From assembly GCA_028583405.1 (NCBI GenBank), contig CM053247.1:14190063-14254062 (forward strand): a stretch of 64,000 nt of DNA, read 5' to 3'. Each line of letters opens with the position of its first letter. The stretch's first letter is position 1. The notes below the pieces were generated by a model that searched no databases, had not been told where the DNA came from, and worked only from the letters and a program-made list of their open reading frames with translations. Below are positions 1 to 13,313 of this stretch, piece after piece. This DNA is from Pogonophryne albipinna (taxonomy: Eukaryota; Chordata; Actinopteri; Perciformes; Artedidraconidae). Position numbers and translations under genes: made by a program.

Positions 1-1554
1 CCCCCTGGCGGAAACACTGGACTGAGCACATCATGCAGTATATATATATAGAGAAGAGATGTGGGAAAAGAGAGAGACGTATGATGTTAATTGTTGGAGA
101 GAGTGAGGAGAATGCAAAGGAGATGGGAGGATATGGGGGAGAGGAAAGGAGATAGGAGGATATGTGGGGAAGAGGAGAGAGGGCAGAGGGGAGAGGAGAT
201 GGGTGGAGATTAGGGGAGAGAAGAGGGGATGTGGGAAAGAGAGGAGATATGTATAAATTGTTGTTAGGCCTAATTGTTGTTGGTTGTTGAAATGTCATTA
301 AATGATGCCATATTTTTATTTGGTCAATAAAGGTTTTTAATAGACTTTTATACTTGTCATTCTCTAAAGATATTATATTATTTAGTAGGTCTATACATTT
401 GAAGTAGTGTAAAATATTAGCCTCCATATAAATGGCTTCTGATACATTTGAGTCCATGTAAGGTCATTACCATAACAAAAGCTTTTCATTACCGACATGC
501 TCTTTTCATTACCATAACACTTCCTTAAAGGTGGGGTAGGTACGTTTCAGAAACCGGCTCGAGTGCACTAAAATTTGAAAGTACACAGCCGAAAAGAATC
601 CGCCCCTTCCTTCAGACTTCCTTACAGAGCACCTCCTCCAACACACATGATCGCGCACATGACGTCAGCAGACTGGTGAAAGTGGCCGCCTGTTGCTGGC
701 GAGTCATTGAAGTACTGCTGCAATGCACGCCCAATGAGGGCACGCCCAATGAGGGCACGAGATACATTTGTGCGTGCACGAGATGGAAGGCTGACAGACA
801 GGGCGGCAACAGTATATGACATATGACATTTTTTTATGGATTTGTTGTCAAAGCACTTCAGATATTCATTGCTATCGGGATGTTAAGAGCATTCCATGGA
901 ATATAACAAAAACTGTATCTCGAGCCGGTTTCTGAAACTTACCTACCCCACCTTTAATAAGTGAATATTTTGTGTAGGAATATGGAAAACCTTCAAATTT
1001 TCATTTTGTACAGGAAATGTTTGGTATGTCTGTTCATATTTTATAATTGTCTTCAATCAATTGTACAATTTACACCACAGTAAAAGTCAATGTGTGGAAC
1101 ACAAAATTGTGTTACGGTAATGAAGTTAATAACTAAAATTATTATATTATTATATATTTATATATTTACCTGAATTATTACACTATGTAACTACTTGTGA
1201 CTATTGACAGCAGCATACATTAAAAAATAAAATGCCAAACATTTACTCAAATATTTAGTTATCATCAATTGAAAATGTGTTACGGTAATGAATTTATTTG
1301 GTCAATAACTCGTTAAAACTCTCTAAAAATGTGTTTTAAAACATATACAGAACTTTTCTTTTACTACAACTATTTCATTTAGAACCTGGTTGATACTAAT
1401 GAGAAGAATAATTTTCAAAATCTGCATCGAACACACATGTTACACCAAGTTTGTGAGAATCACCCAGTTTGCTCCGAGAAGGATTGATTTTTCTTCTTGA
1501 TATCAAATGAGCTGATATTTCTTGACTTAAAACATAAAACGTATGCAGTATTCC
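1..1554 (+). other. Intron sequence, purine-rich tract at 50-245
   Basis: Non-coding. Positions 50-245 are a degenerate GA-rich tract (GAGAGGAGAT-like words, hardly any C). One MITE lies at 529-953 (separate entry). The rest is AT-rich with no supported gene. Confidence 0.6.
529..953. mobile_element. TTAA-flanked MITE, copy 1
   Basis: The inverted ends start AGGTGGGGTAGGTA and end with the complement; the match continues inward through GAAACCGGCTCGAG. TTAA stands on both sides (525-528 and 954-957), the target duplication of piggyBac or Kolobok-type elements. There is no transposase. A short direct repeat of AATGAGGGCACG-type words lies inside. A second copy is at 55795-56167. Confidence 0.85.
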
Positions 1555-2739
1555 AAACATCTGCCAATGGATTAAGGACTTCTTAACTAAGCGCCCCCAG
1601 ACAGTGAGAATAGGCCCTCACCTCTCCTCCACCCTCACACTCAGCACCGGTTCACCACAAGGCTGTGTGCTGAGCCCCATGCTCTACTCCCTGTACACCT
1701 ATGACTGTGCCCCCACTCACCCCACCAACACCATCGTCAAGTTCACGGACGACACAACCGTGGTTGGACTGATCACAAGAGGAGATGAGTCAGCCTACAC
1801 GGATGAAATCCAGAGACTGGCAGTGTGGTGTTCAGATAATAACCTTGTTCTGAACTCGATAAAAACAAAATAACTCATTATAGACTTCAGGAAAAACAGC
1901 ACAACACCAGATCCACTGTACATCAACGGCAACTGTGTGGAAAGGGTTCCCGCCTTCAGGTTCCTCGGCACACACATTGCTGAAGATCTATCCTGGTCTA
2001 TCAACACCACAACATCTGTGAAAAAGGCCCAGCAGCGACTCCACTTCCTGAGGATCCTCAGGAAAAACAACCTGGAGGAGAAGCTTCTGGTGTCTTTCTA
2101 CCGCTGCTCCATAGAGAGTGTGCTGGCATATTGCCTAACCACGTGGTGTGCCAGCTGCTCAGAAAAGGACAGGAAATCCCTTCAGAGGGTCATCAACACA
2201 GCCCAGAAGGTCATCGGCTGCTCACTGCCTTCTCTGGAGGAACTCTTCAGCCAACGTTGCCTCAACAGAGCAGGCAAAATAATCGCAGACTCTTCACACC
2301 CTGGACACTTCCTGTTTGCTCTTCTGCCTTCCGGTAGACGCTACAGGTCAATTCAATCAAGGACAAACCGACTGAAAAACAGTTTCTACCCCAGAGCCAT
2401 ACGAGAACTGAACACCGTCAAACGCTGAACTAGCACACACACAGTTACAACTGGCAACTTCACTACTTTTTAATAGTTTTATTAATTTATTAACTGATCG
2501 ACATCAGAGATGCAAAATATCATCCCTGTGTGTGGTATATTGTAAACTGTATTTAAATGATGTGCGGGCATGTATGCATGTTGGTATGGATGTGTGAGCA
2601 TATGTTTATGTGTGTATATGTTTATATAGATATATATTTATTCGTTTTATGTGGAAATGCACTGCGAGGATTGCTTTTTTAAATGTCGTTGTACCTGGTG
2701 CAATGACAATAAAGGAATTATATTCTATTCTATTCTATA
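1555..2739 (+). pseudogene. L2-like LINE fragment, reverse transcriptase C-terminal part
   Basis: The translated frame begins near [18 protein letters not shown], passes [15 protein letters not shown] and a palm box FTDDTTVVG, where this family normally has an aromatic residue followed by ADD. It then continues through FRFLGTHIAEDLSW to LLPSGRRYRSIQSRTNRL and ends near 2428. A TAA at 1871-1873 interrupts the frame. The 3' tail after 2700 is an ATTCT pentamer repeat following TGACAATAAAGG, the usual end of teleost L2-type LINEs. It is 5' truncated and inactive. Confidence 0.85.
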
Positions 2740-4575
2740 TACTGTATATAAGAATTGGATTTAATAACCGTGATGTCACACATTGATTGTAGGACTACAG
2801 TTTGAATCCTAGAGCATGGCCGTCACTATCTTGTTTTTGGAAACAAAAGTGACACTAGATGGTGGAGATATGTTCAACTAAACGCTAACAAATAAATGTT
2901 TAGGCTACACAAAACCTTACAATTACCTTTTAAGAACTATAAACACAAATTGATAGGTTCCGCAACCAAAAAAAACATACCCAAGCCGGACAACACTGTG
3001 GGAGCGACCTGCAAACACAAGGGAACCATGCCCTAAAGCTTTCGATGCCAACATTTGTAAGAGCTTGCATACATTATATGATGTGACAGGTTTTGAATAT
3101 ACAGCAGCTGAAAAAATCATAATCATAATAAGATCAGTGGTGCTTTGGGGGATAGACTGATAGTTATTGCCGCATCCAACTGAAATTTGCCACAAGGAAG
3201 CACAATCACTCATAATGACAGTAGGCAGAAATCCCTCTCAGACTAGCATTGCACCAAGGCAAAGCCCCTATTAAATATTCATACACACCGCAGAGTTTGG
3301 TGTATTGGAAAAACTGAAAAGTCCTACATAATAGGCTGGAGCCGTTTTCCCCTGGCAGCAAATTTAACTCCAGAGTCAGAAAACTCCCAGGAGCATCTTA
3401 TTTAGGTTATACACACACAAACACACACACACACACATGCACACATTTAAACAACAGCTTTTTTTCCTACAGTGACTGTCTCTCAGACTTGTTGGTTTCA
3501 TATTTAATTTTTCCTTTTTTGCCAAGTACGCTTCTTCTTTGTAGCTGGACCCCTGAAGCGGTCATAGTATTCATTATTAAAATGCAAACTTATCAAAGTC
3601 AACTCCTCATCGCTTAAATTAAATCATTTCAAGGCTGACTGGCTCCCACGTCTCTGGCTTCTATTTCATTTTTCATGTTCGCTTCTTGCCCATCCTCATT
3701 TCAGGAAGACGATCTGCCATTCATGTGAAATTGCCAACATTTGCATAACTGATGGAAGGGTAAGGGTGAACACTGTGGCGGTGTTGATGTCAGAAATGCA
3801 ATCTGAGATGGGAGCGGAGGAATTAATTGGCCCCCAGCATTTCTCCCTCCCTCCATTGTCACTTTTACCTCTGCTGTCGCTTCTTGACACAAAATGTCAC
3901 CATTAAGGTTCACGGCAGGTTGCTTTGTATTCTGTACTCTGGAGAAACTTTGTGGTGAAATTGAAACAGAGAACAGATGCTTGTTTTCAGAGGCTGAAAT
4001 GTTTGTTTTTAGCTGCATTGGCCCAAATAAATGAAAAGGAACATGTCTAACTGCCTCAAATGTCTATATTAAGAATGTATGTCGCTAAACCTCTTATGAT
4101 GCAGTTAAGTATAACACACTAACGCTCATTATGTTATTATTCCTGTTTCCAATAGTCAGTCATAAATAATGAATCCATTTAGCCTTGTGCTTTACTGTAA
4201 CATCAAAATGTTCCCACAAGCCAGGATTCATGCTATTTTTAAACCTATAAAATAACTTTTATTGCCTTTTAGCAGTAAATTGACTAGATTATATCTGAGG
4301 GGTTGTCAGGGGTGTTGATCAATACCAGTGTCTCCCGGTTTTAAAGCGACCCAGGCATATAACAGCTAGTCATTAGTGCAGTTATAGCTGCTCCAGGGAA
4401 ACCTTTAATGAAACAAGGACTCAGTGTCACAGACAGTGAACCACCCTTCACTGTTTAGTATTGTTGAGCATATTTGTATAATAACAAAGTCATGTTTCAG
4501 TTCATGTGTATGACATCATCAGAATGTGCCTGAAACGTGGTGATGCTAACGGTAACGGTAATGCGCAGTTACAAT
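2740..4575 (+). other. Intron without recognised gene; CA repeat at 3411-3447
   Basis: AT-rich non-coding sequence. The only structured item is an imperfect CA dinucleotide run at 3411-3447. Small ORFs on both strands have no recognisable features. Confidence 0.5.
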
Positions 4576-4685
4576 AAACGGCCCAGTACTCCAGGCCAAA
4601 CTCTGAGCGATGTGGTCGTGTGTTTCTTCTGTCCGTTAACATACTTACAAGCTACTTTGGTTGACTGCAAACGTGGAGACTTCTG

Positions 4686-5150
4686 TTGAATATAATGTCT
4701 CACGTAACAGGTTATGGGCCCAATCAAGGAGGCCAAAGGTGGTTTAAGTTGTTATTCCACGGTGACGAGAAAAACTTTGAGTTATGGGAGACGAGGTTTT
4801 TGGCGCACATGGAACTGCGCGGCCTCAGTGAAGTTATCCTGGAAGAGCCAGCGATAGACTACAATGACGAACAAGCACTTGAAGAAGATGCAACAAAGAA
4901 TGCAGAAGCATACGCTGAATTAGTGCAGTGTCTAGATAATAAGAGTTTATCACTCATAATGAGAGATGCGAAACGAGATGGAAGAAAAGCGTTGGCAATA
5001 CTCCGAGTGCACTACGCAGGAAAGGACAAAACACGAGTCGTGAGCCTGTACTGTGAACTCTCTTCTCTCCACAAAGCAAGCAACGAGACTGTTACTGATT
5101 ATAATGTCTCACGCAACAAGTATTATCACAGAGACATGGTATGTGAATGA
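4686..5150 (+). pseudogene. Copia-like gag relic
   Basis: The open frame has a likely start at 4695 (MSHVTGYGPN). It shows the layout of the Ty1/copia gag (UBN2-like) N-terminus: RWFKLLFHGDEKNFELWETR, then LRGLSEVIL, LVQCLDNKSLSLIMRD and SLYCELSSLHKASNETVTDY. It stops there, with no zinc knuckle, protease, integrase or RT. Upstream 4570-4670 contains AATAAA and could be the end of an LTR, but no second LTR was found. It could also be a host gene derived from gag, but the abrupt end argues for a truncated relic. Confidence 0.65.
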
Positions 5151-7629
5151 TCCAGTCTGTTCAGTTACACGTTGGCTTAATTAGTGAAGCAATGTCATAG
5201 ACTTAGATTTTAATGGTTACAATGTTGGCTATTATTCTTTGCATTGACACTCTGTTATACTCTGACTCTTAATACAATGTGAATGGCAGCATGATTTAAC
5301 CGGATTGTCAAAAGAGTAAATTGACCAGAATGTGATGAGCTCCCTTTTCACATCTTTGCTCAGAACTAGGCAAATTAGAGTCTGTAGAAAATAGCCTAAT
5401 AAATAAATTAATATATAAGTTTGTTTATTTTTGTCCGTGAAGTGCTGTGGAGCTAAAGGCTTGGTATAGCAACTTTTTGTGAAAGAAATTATGCATTTTC
5501 GTTTCAACTGTCATGATCAGTAGATTTTGACTGAGTCAACAAAATGAAAGCTATCTTACTGTATGTTGCAATATCAACTTCCTTTTAACTTCATCTGTTG
5601 GAGAACAAATTGTTACACCAAATTGGAAAGGTAAAAATGAGTCAAGTTAATATGTTTGCTGAATGAGAACAAGCTAGCTGAAAGTTAGCAAGTGAGCTAG
5701 CTTGTAGAGCGTTATCCCCCCTCTTTAAAATGATGTAAAATCTGTATACAACATTTCAGAGTTTAGTAAATGCCACAGTACAGACAAAGAACAAAGAAGT
5801 TCAGAAAGCTATTGAAACTGACAAGCATTTTGTCCGCTTGCGACTTTTTGGCCATTTGCTCGGCAGCAGTTCACCAACTGAAGAGTCCGTTACTAAACCT
5901 TTAACAGTGGCTGTTTGTGAGGATGTATGTCTTTCTCATTTGACAGAACCTTGACTCTATTCCTTTATTTTACTTCTTGGCATAATGATATAGTCAAACT
6001 TTAACAGAGAGACTAATGTCTAGGCTTGATTCCCTTGAAAACTGACACCATTTCTCGATATTTTAGTTTTAATTCGTAGTTTTTTACACTTATAATCATT
6101 TGTTCACCTGCACACAGCTTCCAATGAAATATCAGATCTTCCTTACTGCCACATCAGATGAACATAGATAAGGTATCCAAAGCAACAAGCTGATTCTGAG
6201 CAATGCCACCGCCATTTCAAGGTCATTATCAAGGTCAAAGAAAACAACGTAGAGGGTCAAGATTGGTACTCTGAGGGCACTGACTATTTTGCAAAGGGTT
6301 ATCTTCCCAGTGTGCTACTTTCAAGTGTGAGTTTTATTCGCAATGACATTCCAGTAGCCGGCACATCCTACTGAGAACTGATTAGGACAAATGGAGCTGA
6401 CAGGTTTGTGGCTGAGAAGGACATGTTAGGAAGTAGAGTAGAAATCTCCTGTTCTGTCAGGCCAAATCACACTGTGGCGAGATGGGTGATATGATCCTTT
6501 TAGGGAACTTGAAATCACTTCTTTTAGACGTTTTGCATTTTTTTGTCATAAAAACTGAGCATTTCCGAGCCATCTCCTCATTACAACCTCAAATGACTTG
6601 CAATAAAAACATATATCTTTGAAATTATAATGACTCAGCAAATAATAGTTCTGCCATTTTAAAATGTAATATTTGCGGACTACTGAAAATCAGGTTTTAA
6701 TGACCAACAATCAAAAGGTATAAATAAGAGACATGCTGTCAGTTTTCAGCCATCAATAACTTTTAAATGAGTTTAATACAGGCTATAGTGACTATGAATC
6801 CTTATGAATTGGGTGATTGTATGACGTTTTCTTCAACTGAGAAAACGTTCTACTTTGGCAAGTCAATTATCATTTCTACTGGCAATTCTATTTTCTTGTC
6901 TGACACTTCGGAAATATTGGTTGGAAATCTATCTCGTGGCTTGTGACCTACTTTTTTGACAGGTCCTTATTTAATTTTATGCTTAAAGCGGCAAAATTAG
7001 GTTGTTTGGCAATTGTAGTAATAAGTATTACCATTCAAACTTGGGGCAGAACTTTCTTAAATAGAAATTGTTGTTTTTCTTGATGTATTTCTGTATTCTT
7101 TGTGTCACTGTTTTATTTGAAATAACTGCCTTCAATTTACTGCAAAATGGTGTCCTTTTTGTGCGGTGGTGGAAATGTGTCTTTGACCATACCTGGAGAT
7201 AAAGAAGAATGAGAAACTGAGACATCTACTAGCCACCAAATGACTGCTTTACAGAGATATGGACATAGCATGTTGTCCACTAATTACATTTATCTGGCAG
7301 GGATTGGTGTGATCTGGGGATATTATACCTAATTATAAGAAAGATAATGAATGTCTCTGGCATATGAGCTCATTTCAGTGGCTTCCTATCATTTTTGATA
7401 GAAGCGAAGAAGGCTTTTTTCCTTTTTTTTATCACACTAGCCCTGATTAATTCGGAAAACATGAAAGGCTCTCCGATAACCACATAATTAAACTATTATT
7501 TTGGGGGCATTCAATTTAAAGTTGTGCTCAGCAGTGCCCTTGCAGTACTGTATAAAGAGAATTGCTTTGTCTCAGCACTCTCTTTGACTCCAAAGACAGT
7601 TTAAAGAAATCTAGTCTCAATAAAACACA
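5151..7629 (+). other. Intron without recognised features
   Basis: AT-rich non-coding sequence. No repeats with clear ends, no RNA gene and no supported ORF were seen. Confidence 0.5.
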
Positions 7630-8980
7630 AGGGGCCTCATTTATAAAGGGATATACGCTCAAAAAATGGCGTACACCAGTTTCTACGCAATGTTTGCAAT
7701 TTATAAAATACTAACTTGACGGGAAAACGTGCGGTCCTCCACGCAAACTCTAATCCATGCGTACGCACTAAGCACAACAACGGGAGAGACGAGAAACTGC
7801 GACACCGTTGGCAGAAGGAAGAATGGAGAGAAATATGTGGAAATAATACCTTAAATAAAATGTTACCTCTCATTTATCATATATGAAGAATTCATTTTCA
7901 AACATTGATTAAAGCCAATCTTAAAATGATTAAACAAACGCCTGTTTGAGACTCCTCAGTGCACACAAAAACATAACTTGGAGAAATAAATAAATACGGA
8001 TATATTATTTAAAACCACCTCGAATATGTTGTGTTAATGTTATGAAATGTTTTCTCATGAATGATGCAGTAAGCAGGAGGACAGAATGACGTCTAAACTG
8101 ACGCCGTGTTGCATTTCTATAGGTTGTAGATACGAGCATGGTTTTATATACTATCATGTTTAATCGTGTTTTATGCCGTTTGCCAAGACTTGATAAGCCG
8201 CTCGTAAAACACAGGAGGTATGGAAACTAAGAACACCATATGTGGTCAATTGTACAGCTACACAACACATTAGTTGTATTTCCTTTAACTGGTGGATATA
8301 GAGTTGCTGCAGTGGAGACGCTGCGCACAGCTGATCGACAGCTGGGACACAAACCACCAAATACAAAAACATAATTCAGATCCAGTCGTCATGACTCCAC
8401 ACCGGGGGGATTTCCCGATAATTTCTTACAGTTTCTTTCTCATCAAGGAGGTGTCTCCTGTCCCCGGTACAAACACACTGCCTGAGGAAGGTTATGTGTA
8501 TTCTTTTTGTCATTAACCTTTTTCGGACCACTTATTTATTTATTTTGGTGACGATCCGACCTCCATGCTGCTACTCTGGTTCAAACTGCATCCACCAAAC
8601 AATATGATTTATCTCGACCTCCCCAAAATAACTCAAATCTGACACGGTGTGAGATGTCTTTTTTAGCTGTTCTGTCGTCATTTCCTGCAATCTTCTTCAT
8701 AAGGTCAGTCAGAATGAATGAATGGGCGTTTCTTTGACTATTTATAGGCAAATATGGGCGTTACGTGAAGCCCGCAAAAGCTGCACCGCATTTCGAGTCG
8801 ATTGTGATTTATAAAGGGAAACCGGCGTCGGAAGTGCACAGTAAGCACTTTCCTCGCCGGTACGCAATGTTTGGTGAATCGGAAAATGTCGGAACATTTC
8901 TGTACCTATTTTTTGGATTTCTACTACGTAAGCAACCTTCCCACGTGAATCCTACGCACGGCGTTATAAATGAGGCCCCT
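7630..8980. mobile_element. DNA transposon with AGGGGCCTCATTTATAA inverted ends
   Basis: A 17-bp inverted repeat (AGGGGCCTCATTTATAA) stands at 7630-7646 and as its complement at 8964-8980. The 1.35-kb interior has no transposase frame, although both subterminal parts contain ACGCA and TACGC words. I could not fix a target-site duplication, so the superfamily is open. Confidence 0.7.
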
Positions 8981-10887
8981 GGTCTCACTACAACAGGAGG
9001 CTCAGAATGAATGATTTTCCTTTGATCCGACTAAAGCAATGCACGAGTTCCTTTGTCCCCAACTGAAATGAGTTCTGTGGAATCCTACTAAATTATTAAG
9101 CTTGTGCTAGAAGTTTGACTTTTTGATTTTTCTTGCATTGCATTGCTCTGAGGAAACTGTCAAAAATCTAAATATTAAAAATAGAAAGGATTTGGTTTTG
9201 CATTAATCACAATGCCTCATAGACTGACATTGCTGAACATCTGCCTGATCTCATCAACTTCACATTAAGCGACATTGTCTATATTAGGATATTATTACAG
9301 CACTTACTGCGGCAGAATGCAGCAGACTCCATTACATCATGGCATGGACATTGAGCTGCCGGCTACAATTTGACTGCAGGACGCCCTCATCTTGTTTAAT
9401 ATATTTAGCCAAGGTTGGGGGGAGGTTGGCCTATCAAGTGATGATTTGCGTAAACAAATAGATCCTGACTGGTGGCATAATCGCTCTCATGATGGCCAAA
9501 GGGCAAACTTAATGCAATGAGATATCAATGTCAAAGTCAAAGAGTATAACAGAGTCTATTTTAATCAAATGTTTGTAGTCCTTGATTTTTTACTTCTTGC
9601 CTCCTTATTCAACTTGATGTAAAGTGGCTTTAAAAAGCATATGATGTGAATAATTTGTGTGTGTGTGTCTGGGTTGATAATTAAACATTTTATTTAAACT
9701 CATTCTGCATAATAACTATCCAGCAGCAGATGCGTATTCTGGGGTAGTCTTAATGCCTTAGATGTAGAGACGTTGTAAAGGAAAAAGGTTTGCTTGTTGA
9801 CTCTCCTCTCCTCGTCTTCAAGAAAACCTCTTGCGTGATTGACATATTTACTACTAAAAGTCCTCCACCATCCCTCTCCATCTGCCGCTGCCCTTAACAA
9901 CACCTCATCCTGTTGAGAATGATAGAGGCAAGAGATTAGGGGCTAATATGGTATTGGAAAAGTAGGAATAATCTCACAGACACCCTATCTTTTCTCATAA
10001 ACTCTGAGATGAGAGGAAAGTCTTACAGCCTGACTGACACACTGCTGCACTCATTGAATGACAGCCGCCAAGGTTAGAAAACGTCAGATTGGAGGAGTTT
10101 AAAAGCCGGTTAGCAACGTACCGCCTTAGCCCTCAGGTCATCATTGGGGATGACCGCCTGTGCTATCAGCTCTAATCCTGGCCCGAAGCTCCGTTCCCTG
10201 TTACCACCGGACCAATATTGCTTTGGGACTCACAATGGTTTTGCAATAACTTTTCAAAGATATATAGGGATTTTGTGACGTCTATAAATTGTAAAGATTG
10301 ATGGCAAGTTCCTGACTGTAATTCAAAGAAAGGCAAAAGTCTCCTGATAATACCAAATGGAAATTACATTTTTTAACTCTAAGTTTTTTCCATTTGCTCT
10401 CTTCTAACTCTTTCTCTTAGAAATTACATTAATATTCTACTAATATTCAACCGCAAATACCTACTGGGAGACCAAATACTGTTATTTTCATCAACATGAT
10501 AATGAAATGCTTTAAATGCATTTGATGTATTTGCAAAGTCCCACAATGTTCATAATGATCATATCTGAAAAACTTAGTTTTTTCAATATCCACCTGTAGC
10601 AGTTAATGTATGATATACTGATAAAATGTAAATTCAGTAAGTCAACAGTGGCTTGAAGCAGGGACCTGTTCTCACTTTCATAAAACATGGAGACATAGGT
10701 GGAAAAAAGTATTAACGGTGCATCCAATTTAATAACTGCATTGTTCTGCGACAAATGATTTCTTAAATGTCACGTACAGTAAGGGAGAGACCCAGTTTCT
10801 ATAATTGGAATAATGGATTAGAGAAGCCTTGTTCATACGGCAAGATATCTGCTGGATAAACCTGATTTCTTTACAATATAATTATGC
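8981..10887 (+). other. Intron without recognised features
   Basis: Non-coding sequence with a short TG run at about 9655-9668. No gene, tRNA or bounded repeat was recognised. Confidence 0.5.
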
Positions 10888-10898
10888 AACTGGGTTTG

Positions 10899-11192
10899 TA
10901 TCCTTCGCTTCGAAAGGAGCCAGTTGAGGTGGTTCGGGCACCTAGTTAGGATGCCACCTGGGCGCCTCCCTAGGGAGGGGTTCCAGGCACGTCCAGCTGG
11001 GAAGAGACCAAGGGGTAGACCTAGGACCAGGCGGAGGGATTATATCTCTTCGCTGGCCTGGGAGCACCTTGGGATCCCCCAGTCAGAGCTGGTTGATGTG
11101 GCCAGGGAAAGGAAAGTTTGGGGCTCTCTGCTGGAACTGCTACCCCCGCGACCCGACCACGGATAAGCGGGAGAACATGGATGGATGGATGG
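10899..11192 (+). mobile_element. 5'-truncated non-LTR retrotransposon end, copy 1
   Basis: It encodes the C-terminus of a LINE ORF2: LRWFGHLVRMPPGRLPREGF, then RPRGRPRTRRRDYISSLAWE and WGSLLELLPPRPDHG, followed by a stop, AAGCGGGAGAACATGG and an ATGG-repeat tail. The 11-bp direct repeat AACTGGGTTTG flanks it exactly (10888-10898 and 11193-11203), showing a target-primed insertion. The clade (I/Nimb-like or other) cannot be fixed from this end alone. Confidence 0.88.
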
Positions 11193-11203
11193 AACTGGGT
11201 TTG

Positions 11204-12267
11204 AAATGGGGTCTTTACAAGAGCGCATGACCTAGGCAGGGGAACAATATGGCAGCAGTACAGTGAGATGATGGCAAACCTTATCACAGTTTCACATCCA
11301 TCCATCCAAAATAATTGAATGAAAAGATCTAAAAAGGTCAGTATTTGTTAAATTCTCTTTTAAAAGGAAAACCTTTGCTCTCCTATTATAGAAGGTCCTC
11401 TCATTGTGCGATTATCCCAAAGTTCTTCCAAAAAACAGCATATTATATCATATTTATATTGTACTACTGCTGTTCTGGGGATTGTTTGCATACAGTTCTC
11501 AGCATACTAAACTGTATCAGCTCCAAACATTGCACAATCAGACTGCCTTTCTTTTAAACTTTGTCTCCTTCAGTTCCCCTGAGGACAGAGATTGGTCATT
11601 ACACTCCTGAGTCACTTTCACTTCGTCCTTCCCTCGCTATTATATCCTGCTTATTGTAAGTCTGCGACAAAAGGAAGAGATTCAAGTTTACATCTATCTG
11701 CCCACTTCTCAGGCCCTGCTGCTTTTGATGTTCACTCAGAGAAGGGCTGCGTTTCCCAGCAAAATGACAAAAAACGTTCAAAGAAGCTGACAGGCTTTCT
11801 GCCAGATACCTCATACATGCCTTAAGGAATATTCTCCAACATATCTTATTTCCCAAATTGTCCTGCACAATGAAAACCGATATTAAATATGCAATTTATT
11901 ATGCCTGTTTACCTATGTTATGAAGCAGTGATGCTTTCCAGCGAGTTTTCAAAATAGATCTAGATTCAATATGCTCGGTGTGCGTACACACTGCATAATA
12001 CATCTATTAAATATGTCTTCACCTTGAGAATCACTTCATTAGAACTCTAGCTGGCAGGACCGTCAACCATTTGGTCATGATAAAGGAAAATTCAAAGAAT
12101 TAATATTTTACTTATTTTTTTAGGTCTAGTGTTCTTATATTTTTCAGAATGACTGTACCTTCAAAAACTGGGGTAAAAACGTACTGCTAACCAACCAGAG
12201 CTAACAAGCTCATAATCTAAGAGGCGGCTGGCTGCGGCTGGCTGCGGCTGTACATTTATTTATAGAT
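11204..12267 (+). other. Intron without recognised features
   Basis: Non-coding. A short GGCTGCGGCT direct repeat lies at about 12224-12250, just before the hAT insertion. Nothing else was recognised. Confidence 0.5.
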
Positions 12268-12275
12268 ATATATAT

Positions 12276-13305
12276 TAGTGCTGTCAAAATTATCGCGTTA
12301 ACGGCGGTAATTAATTTTTTGAATTAATTGCGTTAAAATATTTAACGCATTTAACGCATGTGCAGAATGGCCCGCCCCATACGTGCCACCAGTGGCAGCG
12401 CCAGGGTATGGCTGGGGTAGGCTACACCCATACCGAGAAATGGCTTAGCCCCACCATGAAAAATGATGTTAAAGTAAGCTAAATAAAGTCCGCCAACTCG
12501 CGCGGAGTAAATTGCACAGACAGCAGTTAGTAAGATTGATTTCAGTAGCCACTTGTCTGGAAATACCGAAGACCAGAAACGGTTTTGAAAACTTTTGTCA
12601 CGTAGTGATCGTCTTCTCAATAGAACATCTTTGATAATGTCGGTGTTGTTGCAGGAAGTCCCGACGGAGAATACTTTTGCTGTAGTACAGGGGTGCACAT
12701 AACTGGTACGCAGGTTATGTGCGTAATCTGAAACTTGTGTCACAAAGCGCATTTGCGTACCGGCGTACTTGTGAAGCTTTTCCAGAAGGCGGTTAGATCA
12801 CCGGACGACAGAGTCTGTCTCCGTGTGCACAGACAGGGCTGCTGTTAACGTCGGTCTGTACAACGGCATTGTGCCAAAACTACGCCAACCGGCTGCGGAG
12901 GGAGACTCTCTCTCCCCCCCCTTCACTGGAGAACTGCGCTAAAACAGCTGATCACAACGTTCGCACTCTGTGGTCACAAGTACTCCACCCCCCCCGTCGA
13001 CTTTCCTGAAGTACCCCCCCGTTGATAGAAATCAACACGTAATGAATTAAGACCCCACGGTTTGATGATTGATAGGTGTGTGTGCTGTCTTTCATTTTGA
13101 CACGCAGAAAAATGTTATAATAAACATAGATACTGTATGTTAAATGGATATATCCGCCTTCTTTCATTTATCTTTCCATTCCCACAACAATATACATAAA
13201 TAAATGGCATATTTTGGACATAGTTCGAATGGTGATTAATCATGATTAATTAATTTTTAAGCTGTGATTAATCTGATTAAAAATTGTAAACGTTTGACAG
13301 CCCTA
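12276..13305. mobile_element. Non-autonomous hAT-type element, copy 1
   Basis: Ends TAGTGCTGTCAAA and TTTGACAGCCCTA form imperfect terminal inverted repeats. An 8-bp direct repeat ATATATAT flanks both sides (12268-12275 and 13306-13313), the hAT target size. Both ends are dense in TTAAC and GATTAAT words. The 1.03 kb has no transposase frame; the longest ORFs are unlike any hAT catalytic region. It is closely similar over its length to 24613-25657. Confidence 0.88.
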
Positions 13306-13313
13306 ATATATAT

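Noticed and set aside
1604..2428. Reverse-transcriptase-like ORF as a host gene
   Set aside because: A premature stop, an altered palm box and a typical LINE tail show a dead retrotransposon fragment.
12351..12752. 133-codon minus-strand ORF in the hAT element
   Set aside because: It has no transposase motif. It is interrupted in the sister copy at 24613-25657, so it is not maintained.
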